From Pseudonocardiales bacterium (GTDB lineage Bacteria; Actinomycetota; Actinomycetes; Mycobacteriales; Pseudonocardiaceae), in NCBI GenBank assembly GCA_025465385.1, contig JAODNG010000487.1:1-5268 (forward strand): a stretch of 5,268 bases of DNA. Direction: 5' to 3'. Below, one piece after another: positions 1-5,268 of the stretch; position 1 is the first letter of the stretch, and the number at the start of each line of letters is the position of its first letter. The notes beneath the pieces are model-generated. The model ran no database searches. It was not told where the DNA came from and saw nothing but the letters and a program-made list of their open reading frames with translations. Both the position numbers and the translations under genes were made by a program.

Positions 1-2
1 AT

Positions 3-440
3 CGGGGGATCGCTCAGGGCATCTTCCTCGCCGAAGACATCGCTGGGCTTACCCCTGCCCTGATCGACGAGGACGGCATCCCGCGGGTGACCTACTGCGA
101 GCCGCAGGTAGCTTCGGTCGGTCTCACCGAAGCGCTCGCCAAAGACCGCCACGGAGACATCCAGACGATCATTTACGACCTGGCTGGCAACGGGCGCAGC
201 CAGATCTTGCAGACTAGGGGCGCGATCAAGCTGGTACGCGCCAGTAACGGTCCAGTAGTGGGTGTGCACATGGTCGGCGACCGAGTCGGCGAACTGATCG
301 GCGAGGCCCAGTTGATCGTCAACTGGGAGGCCTATCCGGAGGATGTCGCGGCGCTGGTGCATGCCCACCCCACGCAGAACGAGGCGCTCGGTGAGGCGCA
401 TCTCGCCCTGGCCGGCAAGCCGCTGCACGCGCACGGCTGA
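3..440 (+). CDS. lpdA: Dihydrolipoamide dehydrogenase (E3), C-terminal part, 5' truncated by window edge
   Basis: This is the C-terminal 145 residues of the FAD-dependent E3 that reoxidises dihydrolipoyl groups on E2 with NAD+ in pyruvate and 2-oxoglutarate dehydrogenase complexes in the cytoplasm. The frame is open from base 3, so the gene starts outside the window; the GTG at 87 is only an internal valine codon. Visible landmarks are the RGIAQGIFLAEDIAGL stretch, then PRVTYCEPQVASVGLTEA, which opens the dimerisation domain. Near the end comes HPTQNEALGEA, holding the His-x4-Glu pair (codons 366-368 and 381-383) that acts as the catalytic base across the dimer in this family. The protein ends in KPLHAHG. 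The redox-active disulfide and FAD motifs lie upstream and cannot be checked. The next gene, the E2 partner, starts 35 nt downstream, which supports the E3 assignment over mercuric or glutathione reductase relatives. Confidence 0.93.
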   Translation, partial: RGIAQGIFLAEDIAGLTPALIDEDGIPRVTYCEPQVASVGLTEALAKDRHGDIQTIIYDLAGNGRSQILQTRGAIKLVRASNGPVVGVHMVGDRVGELIGEAQLIVNWEAYPEDVAALVHAHPTQNEALGEAHLALAGKPLHAHG

Positions 441-465
441 AACTACCTACGGAAGACGAGGAGTC

Positions 466-469
466 GAGG
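466..469 (+). promoter_or_regulatory. Ribosome binding site of the E2 gene
   Basis: GAGG lies 6 nt before the ATG at 476, with a second purine run (GAGGAG, 458-463) just upstream. It fixes the ATG at 476 as the start, which also gives the expected MPALGES lipoyl-domain opening. The 35-nt gap after lpdA holds no promoter or hairpin that I can see. Confidence 0.6.
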
Positions 470-475
470 CAACAG

Positions 476-2128
476 ATGGCGTACTCCGTGGCGATGCCTG
501 CGCTGGGCGAGAGTGTCACCGAAGGAACGGTGACGCGCTGGCTCAAAAACGAAGGTGACACCGTTGAGGTGGACGAACCTCTGGTCGAGGTGTCCACCGA
601 CAAGGTCGACACCGAGATCCCTTCGCCGGCGGCCGGCGTGCTGCAACGGATCGTTGTGCCCGCGGACGAGACCGTCGAGGTCGGCGCGGAGCTCGCCGTG
701 ATCGGAGATTCCGCTGATCAGCCCAAGTCCACGCCGGCCGAGTCCCCTCAGCCGGGCAGTCGCCCCCCGTCGGCGCAATCACCGCGCCGACCAGCCGCGC
801 CGCCAAGACCGTCCACTGGCTCAGGGACAGCTGTGACGATGCCCGCGCTGGGTGAAAGCGTCAGCGCGGGAACGGTGACCCGGTGGCTCAAGCAGGTCGG
901 TGACACCGTGGCGGTGGATGAACCTCTCGTCGAGGTGTCCACCGACAAGGTCGACACCGAGATACCCTCCCCGGTTGCGGGTACCGTGCTGGAGATCATC
1001 GCTGCGCAAGACGAGACCGTTGCCATCGGCGCCACCCTGGCCACAGTGGGCGACAGTGACGGTGTGAGCGGGGCACCCGCACCAAGTGAGCCGGATCGGC
1101 CCCAACAAAGCGCCGAGCCAGAGCAGCCCACCGACCGCGCCGCCGCATCAGTGACCAGTGGGTACGACGGAGCGGCGGGCGGCGCGCCGTATGTAACACC
1201 ACTGGTGCGGAAGCTCGCGAGCGAGCACGGTGTTGACCTGTCGACCGTGCAGGGCACCGGGGTCGGTGGCCGGATCCGCAAGCAGGATGTACTCGCTGCT
1301 GTCGAAACGCCCGAACCCGAGCCGGCTGCGCCGCAGCCACCGCCGGCCACGTCCAGGCCGCAGCAACCGCCGTCCACCGCGGCACCGCCCCTGGCCCAGC
1401 CCCCGGCGACGGTCTCCCAGCTGCGTGGCGCAACCGAGAAGATGTCCCGGATGCGCAGTGTCATTGCCAAGCGGATGGTCGAATCACTACAGATCTCCGC
1501 GCAGCTCACCACCGTGGTCGAGGCTGACATCACTCGCCTCGCGCGGCTGCGCGACCGCACCAAAAGGGACTTCGAAGCCCGCGAGGGCGTCAAGCTGTCG
1601 TTCTTGCCATTCTTCGCCCAAGCGACCGTCGAGGCGCTCAAGCAATACCCGAAGGTCAATGCCTCAATCGACACCGACAAGGGCGAAATCACCTACCACG
1701 GCGCGGAACACCTCGGCATCGCCGTGGACACCGAGCGCGGCCTGCTCGTGCCGGTGATCCACGACGCGGGTGATCTCAACATCGCCGGACTGGCCCGCCG
1801 GATCGCCGACCTTGCCGAGCGGACCAGGATGAACAAGATCACCCCGGATGAGATGAGCGGTGGCACGTTCACCCTCAGCAACACCGGCTCGCGAGGGGCA
1901 CTGTTCGACACACCGATCATCCTGCAACCACAGGTCGGGATCCTCGGTACGGGCAGTGTGGTCAAGCGGCCGGTCGTGCTCGCTAGCGAGGACGGCGATA
2001 CGATCGCAGTTCGCTCGATCATCTATCTAGCGTTGTCCTACGATCACCGGCTCGTCGACGGAGCCGACGCCGCCCGATTCCTCAATACCATTAAGCAGCG
2101 CCTCACCGACGCCATCTTCGAGCTGTAG
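476..2128 (+). CDS. sucB: Dihydrolipoamide acyltransferase (E2) with two lipoyl domains
   Basis: This 550-residue E2 core enzyme transfers acyl groups from lipoyl-lysine to CoA in the 2-oxoacid dehydrogenase complexes. Domains in order: lipoyl domain 1 (about 4-78, lipoyl lysine K43 in STDKVDTEIPSP); Pro/Ala/Ser-rich linker (79-117); lipoyl domain 2 (about 119-193, K158 in the same motif); linker (194-237); peripheral subunit-binding domain (about 239-276, YVTPLVRKLASEHGVDL and GTGVGGRIRKQDV); Pro-rich linker (277-315); and catalytic domain (about 320-550). The catalytic SYDHRLVDGADAARF supplies His524 and Asp528, and GTFTLSNTGSRGALFDTP is intact. Length and architecture closely match M. tuberculosis DlaT (553 aa). 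The alternative symbol dlaT is equally defensible, because in actinobacteria this E2 is commonly annotated SucB but is known to serve pyruvate dehydrogenase, and in some species both complexes. Upstream lpdA supplies E3 and downstream lipA makes its cofactor. Which E1 it pairs with cannot be read here. Confidence 0.95.
   Translation: MAYSVAMPALGESVTEGTVTRWLKNEGDTVEVDEPLVEVSTDKVDTEIPSPAAGVLQRIVVPADETVEVGAELAVIGDSADQPKSTPAESPQPGSRPPSAQSPRRPAAPPRPSTGSGTAVTMPALGESVSAGTVTRWLKQVGDTVAVDEPLVEVSTDKVDTEIPSPVAGTVLEIIAAQDETVAIGATLATVGDSDGVSGAPAPSEPDRPQQSAEPEQPTDRAAASVTSGYDGAAGGAPYVTPLVRKLASEHGVDLSTVQGTGVGGRIRKQDVLAAVETPEPEPAAPQPPPATSRPQQPPSTAAPPLAQPPATVSQLRGATEKMSRMRSVIAKRMVESLQISAQLTTVVEADITRLARLRDRTKRDFEAREGVKLSFLPFFAQATVEALKQYPKVNASIDTDKGEITYHGAEHLGIAVDTERGLLVPVIHDAGDLNIAGLARRIADLAERTRMNKITPDEMSGGTFTLSNTGSRGALFDTPIILQPQVGILGTGSVVKRPVVLASEDGDTIAVRSIIYLALSYDHRLVDGADAARFLNTIKQRLTDAIFEL
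584..618 (+). repeat. Exact 35-nt direct repeat, copy 1 (lipoyl-lysine region of lipoyl domain 1)
   Basis: The stretch is identical base for base to 929-963, 345 nt (115 codons) downstream. It encodes VEVSTDKVDTEI around lipoyl lysine K43. It sits inside a longer imperfect duplication of the whole lipoyl domain (about 485-709 versus 830-1054). Confidence 0.9.
929..963 (+). repeat. Exact 35-nt direct repeat, copy 2 (lipoyl-lysine region of lipoyl domain 2)
   Basis: This is the second copy of the 584-618 repeat, around lipoyl lysine K158. Flanking bases diverge at synonymous sites (CTG/CTC before it, ATC/ATA at its end), so identity stops sharply at both ends. Confidence 0.9.
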
Positions 2129-2164
2129 CCCTCCCCCGCTCAAGAACCCCGCCATCGGTCGGGT

Positions 2165-2170
2165 AGGAGA
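2165..2170 (+). promoter_or_regulatory. Ribosome binding site of the TIGR01777 gene
   Basis: AGGAGA lies 9 nt before the ATG at 2180. It is the strongest Shine-Dalgarno in the window and supports that start, which places the nucleotide-binding glycine motif at residues 7-13 as usual for the family. The rest of the 51-nt gap (2129-2179) is C-rich at its start and forms no convincing terminator hairpin. Confidence 0.65.
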
Positions 2171-2179
2171 AAGATTCAC

Positions 2180-3070
2180 ATGCGCGTTGCGATCGCGGGG
2201 TCGTCGGGTCTGATTGGTACTGCGTTACTGGGGTTGCTGCGTCAGGTTGGTCATGACGTGGTTCGGTTGGTGCGAGGGCGGCCCCGTGGCTCTGACGAGC
2301 GCGCCTGGGACCCGTCGGCGGCAACGATGGACGCGGGCGCTTTGGATGGCGTCGACGCGGTGGTCAACCTGTGCGGTTCGGCGATGGCCGATCGGCGCTG
2401 GTCCGGGGAGTTCAAGCAGGCCATTCGGGACAGCCGGATCGCACCCACCGAGGTACTCGCCACAGCGGTCGCCGAGCATCGGGTGCCGGTGCTGGTGAAC
2501 GCCTCCGGGGTCGGTTACTACGGCGACACCGGAGACCGGGAGGTTGATGAGACCGCCCCGGCAGGTGTGGGATTTCTCGCTGGAGTCTGCCGTGACTGGG
2601 AAGCGGCCACGGCGACCGCGGAACGTGCCGGGGCACGGGTGGTGCGGCTGCGTACCGGTCTGGTGATCTCTCCGTCCGGAGGCTTGATGGGACAGCTCAA
2701 ACCCCTGTTCGCGGTCGGGCTGGGTGGCCGGCTGGGCAGTGGAGCGCAGTACATGCCGTGGATTTCGCTGGACGACGAAGTCGGTGCGATCCGCTTCGCC
2801 GTGGAACACGACGAGCTGTCCGGCCCGGTCAATCTCAGCGGCCCAGACCCGGTGACGAACCAGGAGTTCACCAAGGCGGTAAGCGAGGCGATGCACAGGC
2901 CAGCCCCGTTGGTAGTGCCTGGTTTCGCGCTGCGTCTGATCCGCGGTGCAGAACTGGTGGATGAGATGGTGCTCACGGGGCAGCGCGCGGTGCCTGCGGT
3001 ACTGCGCAGACACCGCTACCCCTTTCAGCATCCGACCCTGCAGGAGGCGCTGGCAGCTGCGCTGACGTAG
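2180..3070 (+). CDS. TIGR01777 family NAD(P)-binding epimerase-like protein (YfcH/SDR39U1 type)
   Basis: This 296-residue extended short-chain dehydrogenase/epimerase relative has no proven substrate. The N-terminal Rossmann motif is GSSGLIG (residues 7-13). NASGVGYYGDTGD (107-119) is the hallmark stretch containing the active-site-like serine and tyrosine. VRLRTGLVISPSGG (155-168) and MPWISLDDEVGAI (192-204) are typical of the family. The C-terminal 45-50 residues (PAPLVVPGFALRL through RYPFQHPTLQEALAAAL) match the DUF1731 tail that separates TIGR01777 proteins from ordinary epimerases. The length is normal. In M. tuberculosis the homologous slot after dlaT is Rv2216. Database labels such as 'cell division inhibitor SulA' for this family are not supported by anything in the sequence. 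The first 40 codons use unusually many T/A-ending codons, including a TTA leucine at 2225-2227. The family call is sure; the function is unknown. Confidence 0.9.
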   Translation: MRVAIAGSSGLIGTALLGLLRQVGHDVVRLVRGRPRGSDERAWDPSAATMDAGALDGVDAVVNLCGSAMADRRWSGEFKQAIRDSRIAPTEVLATAVAEHRVPVLVNASGVGYYGDTGDREVDETAPAGVGFLAGVCRDWEAATATAERAGARVVRLRTGLVISPSGGLMGQLKPLFAVGLGGRLGSGAQYMPWISLDDEVGAIRFAVEHDELSGPVNLSGPDPVTNQEFTKAVSEAMHRPAPLVVPGFALRLIRGAELVDEMVLTGQRAVPAVLRRHRYPFQHPTLQEALAAALT

Positions 3071-3138
3071 CCGATGGATAACTCTGACCGGCGTAACCTC
3101 TCGTCCACGACGTCGCTACCCGATCGTCATGTACACGC

Positions 3139-3144
3139 GGAAGG
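3139..3144 (+). promoter_or_regulatory. Ribosome binding site deciding the SDR start at GTG 3153
   Basis: GGAAGG lies 8 nt before GTG 3153. The upstream in-frame ATG at 3129 has no purine-rich Shine-Dalgarno. If 3129 were used, this perfect-spacing site would lie inside the coding region by chance. Confidence 0.6.
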
Positions 3145-3152
3145 TGCCGGCA

Positions 3153-4082
3153 GTGAGCGGATGGAGCGCGGCCGACGTGGCCGATCAGGCTGGCCGCACA
3201 GTGCTCGTCACCGGAGCGAACTCGGGTCTGGGCCTGCAGACCGCCATGGTGCTCGCCGAGCGCGGAGCGACGGTGCTGATGGCCTGCCGCGACCCGCAAC
3301 GCGGCCGGGTGGCGTTGGACCGGTTGCGGGCCAAGTCCGGCGGGGCGGATGCCACGCTGATCCAGCTCGATCTCGCTGACCTCGCGTCCGTCCGTAAGGC
3401 CGCAGACGAGGTCCGCGCGATCACCGGGGACCGGTTGGACGTGCTCGTGAACAACGCCGGAGTGATGGCGTGTCCGCGACGGCGCACCGCCGACGGCTTC
3501 GAGTTGCAGATTGGCACCAACCACCTCGGCCACGCCGCACTGACCTGGCTGCTGGCGCCGGCCCTGTTACCGGGTGCCCGGGTAGTCACGGTGTCCAGCC
3601 TCGCGCACCGGCGCGGTGGCCTAGACGTCCATGATCTGAATTTCGAGCACCGGCGATACAGCTCGGTCACCGCGTACAGCGCATCGAAACTAGCCAACCT
3701 GCTGTTCACCTTCGAGCTGGACCGGCGGGCTCAAGGAGTCCGGCGGGACCTGTGCGTGGTCGCAGCCCATCCCGGCCTCACTGACACTGAGTTAGTGGCC
3801 AACACCACCCGAATGCGGCTGGCCGGGCCGTTCGCCGCGGTCGCGCGATGGGGCAACAAGCTGATCTGCCAGGGCGTCGTCGCGGGTACGTTGCCGCAGC
3901 TCTACGCGGCCACCGCAGCCGACGTCCGCAGCGGGGAGTACTTCGGCCCCACCAGCCTCGGACAGACCCGGGGAGCCCCCGGCCGGGTTGCGGCGAGCGA
4001 TGCCGCGCGCAACGAGCACACCGCCTGGCTGCTCTGGGAACGCACGGCGGAGCTGACCGGCGTGACGCCGGACCCCGCGTAG
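3153..4082 (+). CDS. Short-chain dehydrogenase/reductase, retinol dehydrogenase/WWOX-like
   Basis: This is a 309-residue classical-type SDR, probably NADP(H)-dependent and cytosolic; its substrate is unknown. Residues from the GTG start: cofactor motif TGANSGLG (20-27), acidic turn DLADLASVR (from 73), NNAG (100-103), NHLGH with structural Asn123, VTVSS with Ser149, and Tyr175-x3-Lys179 in AYSASKLAN, followed by HPG (206-208). The catalytic Asn-Ser-Tyr-Lys set is complete. The roughly 26-residue Ser-Tyr spacing and SSLAHRRG/DLNFE segment are typical of retinol dehydrogenase-like bacterial SDRs. I chose GTG 3153 over ATG 3129 for its Shine-Dalgarno site and because SGWSAADVADQAGRT is the usual opening of this subgroup. 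It lies 82 nt after the TIGR01777 gene and ends 10 nt before the preferred lipA start, so it is probably translated with lipA. It occupies the place where lipB sits in M. tuberculosis but has no similarity to LipB. It contains two TTA codons (3567, 3792). Confidence 0.9.
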   Translation: MSGWSAADVADQAGRTVLVTGANSGLGLQTAMVLAERGATVLMACRDPQRGRVALDRLRAKSGGADATLIQLDLADLASVRKAADEVRAITGDRLDVLVNNAGVMACPRRRTADGFELQIGTNHLGHAALTWLLAPALLPGARVVTVSSLAHRRGGLDVHDLNFEHRRYSSVTAYSASKLANLLFTFELDRRAQGVRRDLCVVAAHPGLTDTELVANTTRMRLAGPFAAVARWGNKLICQGVVAGTLPQLYAATAADVRSGEYFGPTSLGQTRGAPGRVAASDAARNEHTAWLLWERTAELTGVTPDPA

Positions 4083-4087
4083 GGTGG
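4081..4087 (+). promoter_or_regulatory. Ribosome binding site of lipA, overlapping the SDR stop codon
   Basis: AGGGTGG begins inside the TAG stop of the SDR gene (4080-4082). It sits 5 nt before GTG 4093 and 11 nt before ATG 4099. The most upstream GTG (4084) falls inside this site and has no Shine-Dalgarno of its own. The arrangement suggests translational coupling of lipA to the SDR gene. Confidence 0.45.
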
Positions 4088-4092
4088 CGCTG

Positions 4093-5052
4093 GTGACCAT
4101 GCCAGTCCCAGAGCTCGACCCCGGCGGGCGCAAACTGCTGCGTCTGGAGGTTCGCAACAGCGCAACACCGATCGAGCGCAAGCCGCCGTGGATCCGGATC
4201 CGGGCCACGATGGGACCGTCGTTTCGCGAGCTGAAGAGTCTGGTGCGCAGGGAGGGACTGCATACGGTCTGCGAAGCGGCCGGCTGCCCCAACATCTACG
4301 AGTGCTGGGAGGACCGGGAGGCCACCTTCCTCATCGGCGGCGACCAGTGCACCCGGCGTTGCGACTTCTGCCAGATCGACACCGGCCGCCCCGCCCCGCT
4401 GGACCGCGACGAGCCACGACGGGTCGCCGAATCGGTGCAAGCGATGGGGCTGCGCTACTCGACGGTCACCGGGGTAGCCCGGGACGATCTGCCCGACGGC
4501 GGCGCCTGGCTGTACGCCGAAACCGTCCGGCAGATCCACGCGCTCAACCCCGGCACCGGGGTGGAGCTGCTCATCCCCGACTTCACCGGTCGCCCCGAGC
4601 AGCTACGTGAAGTGTTCGACGCCGCACCCGAGGTGTTGGCGCACAACCTGGAGACAGTGCCACGGATCTTCAAACGGATCCGACCGGCCTTTCGCTACCA
4701 GCGGTCGCTGGACGTGCTGCGGGCTGCTTGCGATGCCGGGCTGGTCACCAAGTCCAACCTGATCCTGGGACTTGGGGAAGAGGCTGAGGAGGTCATCGCC
4801 GCGATGGCCGACCTGCATGCGGCGGGATGCGAGCTGCTCACCCTCACCCAATACCTGCGGCCCTCGGCGCGACACCACCCGGTGGCGCGCTGGATCCCGC
4901 CGGCAGAGTTCGTCGAGCATGCCCACGCCGCCGAGCTGATGGGTTTCACCGGGGTGCTGGCCGGACCTCTGGTCCGATCGTCCTACCGGGCCGGCCGGCT
5001 TTATGCGCAGGCCGTCGCGCACCGTCAAGGTGGGGTATCCAAGCCTCGGTGA
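4093..5052 (+). CDS. lipA: Lipoyl synthase (radical SAM)
   Basis: LipA inserts two sulfurs into protein-bound octanoyl-lysine at C6 and C8, giving lipoyl-lysine on E2 and glycine-cleavage H protein. It uses S-adenosylmethionine and two [4Fe-4S] clusters. Numbered from GTG 4093 (319 residues), the auxiliary cluster motif C-x4-C-x5-C is Cys60, Cys65, Cys71 (VCEAAGCPNIYECW). The radical SAM motif C-x3-C-x2-C is Cys86, Cys90, Cys93 (CTRRCDFCQIDTG). The C-terminal RSSYRA (295-300) carries the serine that ligates the auxiliary cluster. TGVARDDLPDGGAWLYA, HNLETVPRIFKRIRPAF, NLILGLGE and YLRPSARHHPV are all intact, so it should be active. The RKLLRLEVRNSATPIERKPPWI opening is characteristic of actinobacterial LipA. 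The start is uncertain among GTG 4084, GTG 4093 and ATG 4099; 4093 has the best-spaced Shine-Dalgarno. Its substrate E2 is encoded three genes upstream; LipB is absent from the window. Confidence 0.96.
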   Translation: MTMPVPELDPGGRKLLRLEVRNSATPIERKPPWIRIRATMGPSFRELKSLVRREGLHTVCEAAGCPNIYECWEDREATFLIGGDQCTRRCDFCQIDTGRPAPLDRDEPRRVAESVQAMGLRYSTVTGVARDDLPDGGAWLYAETVRQIHALNPGTGVELLIPDFTGRPEQLREVFDAAPEVLAHNLETVPRIFKRIRPAFRYQRSLDVLRAACDAGLVTKSNLILGLGEEAEEVIAAMADLHAAGCELLTLTQYLRPSARHHPVARWIPPAEFVEHAHAAELMGFTGVLAGPLVRSSYRAGRLYAQAVAHRQGGVSKPR

Positions 5053-5060
5053 TCTGCACG

Positions 5061-5066
5061 TATCCT
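5061..5066 (+). promoter_or_regulatory. Candidate -10 element for a leaderless transcript of the DUF4191 gene
   Basis: TATCCT fits the actinobacterial TAnnnT -10 pattern. Its last base is 7 nt before the A of ATG 5074, so transcription would begin at or next to the start codon. No Shine-Dalgarno-like purine run lies at a useful distance before that ATG, which fits leaderless translation. No recognisable -35 hexamer is present 16-19 nt upstream, so the call rests on the -10 and its spacing alone. Confidence 0.35.
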
Positions 5067-5073
5067 ATGAGGC

Positions 5074-5268
5074 ATGCCCGCCAAACCGCCCCCGAAGCCG
5101 GCAGCTGAGGCTAAGAACAAAGAGGCGGCGAAGGCCGCCAAGCAAGAGGCCCGCGCCGCGTCCAAGCAGCGCCGGGCACAGGTCCTCCAGGCGTTCAACA
5201 TTCAGCGCCGCGAGGACAAGGTCCTGCTGCCGTTGATGATCGGGATGTTCCTGGGCATCACCGTGTTG
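5074..5268 (+). CDS. DUF4191 family membrane protein, N-terminal part, 3' truncated by window edge
   Basis: The reading frame is open from ATG 5074 to the window end (65 codons). The opening third (MPAKPPPKPAAEAKNKEAAK and on to about residue 34) is lysine/alanine-rich and probably a charged cytoplasmic helix. Then comes VLQAFNIQRREDKVLLPLMI, where the F-x-I-Q-R-x-E-D-K-x-L-L-P pattern is characteristic of the DUF4191 family (Rv2219 in M. tuberculosis). From about residue 50 (LLPLMIGMFLGITVL) the chain turns hydrophobic and looks like the first transmembrane segment, cut by the edge. The family's function is not known to me. It begins 21 nt after lipA stops, and the same neighbour order occurs in M. 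tuberculosis (lipA-Rv2219). It may be co-transcribed with lipA or started from its own -10. Confidence 0.85.
   Translation, partial: MPAKPPPKPAAEAKNKEAAKAAKQEARAASKQRRAQVLQAFNIQRREDKVLLPLMIGMFLGITVL

Noticed and set aside
748..1692. Long open frame on the minus strand opposite sucB (314 codons)
   Set aside because: It is a mirror of the high-GC E2 gene, with Ser/Ala/Gly-rich low-complexity translation and no motif. The + strand frame is an unmistakable complete E2.
2129..2179. Transcription terminator between sucB and the TIGR01777 gene
   Set aside because: The C-rich stretch has no stable GC stem followed by T residues; only short chance pairings are possible.
2225..3031. Long minus-strand frame opposite the TIGR01777 gene (268 codons)
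   Set aside because: It has no recognisable domain and is His/Arg/Gln-rich, typical of antisense shadow frames in high-GC DNA. The + strand has family motifs from end to end.
3094..3099. TAACCT as a -10 element for the SDR-lipA unit
   Set aside because: It fits TAnnnT but has no -35 at 16-19 nt upstream (CCGATG there). One such hexamer in an 82-nt gap is weak evidence.
3074..3379. Possible remnant of lipB or a small gene starting in the gap before the SDR gene
   Set aside because: The translation is low-complexity Arg/Gly/Ser-rich, lacks any LipB motif, and mostly lies out of frame within the SDR gene.
3778..4539. Minus-strand frame of 253 codons spanning the SDR-lipA junction
   Set aside because: It overlaps two well-supported genes, has an Arg/Pro/Ala-biased translation and no motifs.
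5067..5108. Thirteen-codon ORF from ATG 5067 overlapping the DUF4191 start
   Set aside because: It is merely the tail of another frame, has no ribosome binding site, and directly abuts the candidate -10. The 5074 frame gives the family-typical N-terminus.

Overview
The window is a single-strand (+) run of housekeeping genes from a high-GC Gram-positive (actinobacterium). Base composition, GTG starts and G/C-ending codons point that way. So do the two-lipoyl-domain E2, an actinobacterial-type LipA and a DUF4191 membrane protein start. The order E2 - TIGR01777 epimerase - (lip genes) - lipA - DUF4191 resembles the Mycobacterium tuberculosis dlaT-Rv2216-lipB-lipA-Rv2219 block. The presence of lpdA just upstream of the E2 suggests a relative outside Mycobacterium, perhaps Pseudonocardiales. 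The exact genus cannot be read from the sequence.

Layout: (1) 3-440, C-terminal third of dihydrolipoamide dehydrogenase (E3). (2) 476-2128, complete E2 dihydrolipoamide acyltransferase with two lipoyl domains. (3) 2180-3070, TIGR01777/YfcH-type NAD(P)-binding epimerase-like protein. (4) 3153-4082, short-chain dehydrogenase of the retinol-dehydrogenase/WWOX-like type. (5) 4093-5052, lipoyl synthase LipA. (6) 5074 to the window end, the 5' end of a DUF4191 membrane protein with a lysine/alanine-rich N-terminus. Gaps are short (10-82 nt), no convincing terminator is visible, and the genes read as one operon or a few overlapping transcription units.

Functionally this is a lipoate-centred module. 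The E2 carries two lipoyl-lysine sites (K43 and K158), E3 reoxidises the dihydrolipoyl groups, and LipA inserts the sulfurs that turn octanoyl-lysine into lipoyl-lysine. The usual partner, octanoyltransferase LipB, is not here. Its expected slot before lipA is occupied by the SDR gene, with only 58-82 nt of non-coding sequence before it. That absence is the most notable feature of an otherwise ordinary core-metabolism region. I see no mobile element, CRISPR array, RNA gene or unknown multi-gene system.
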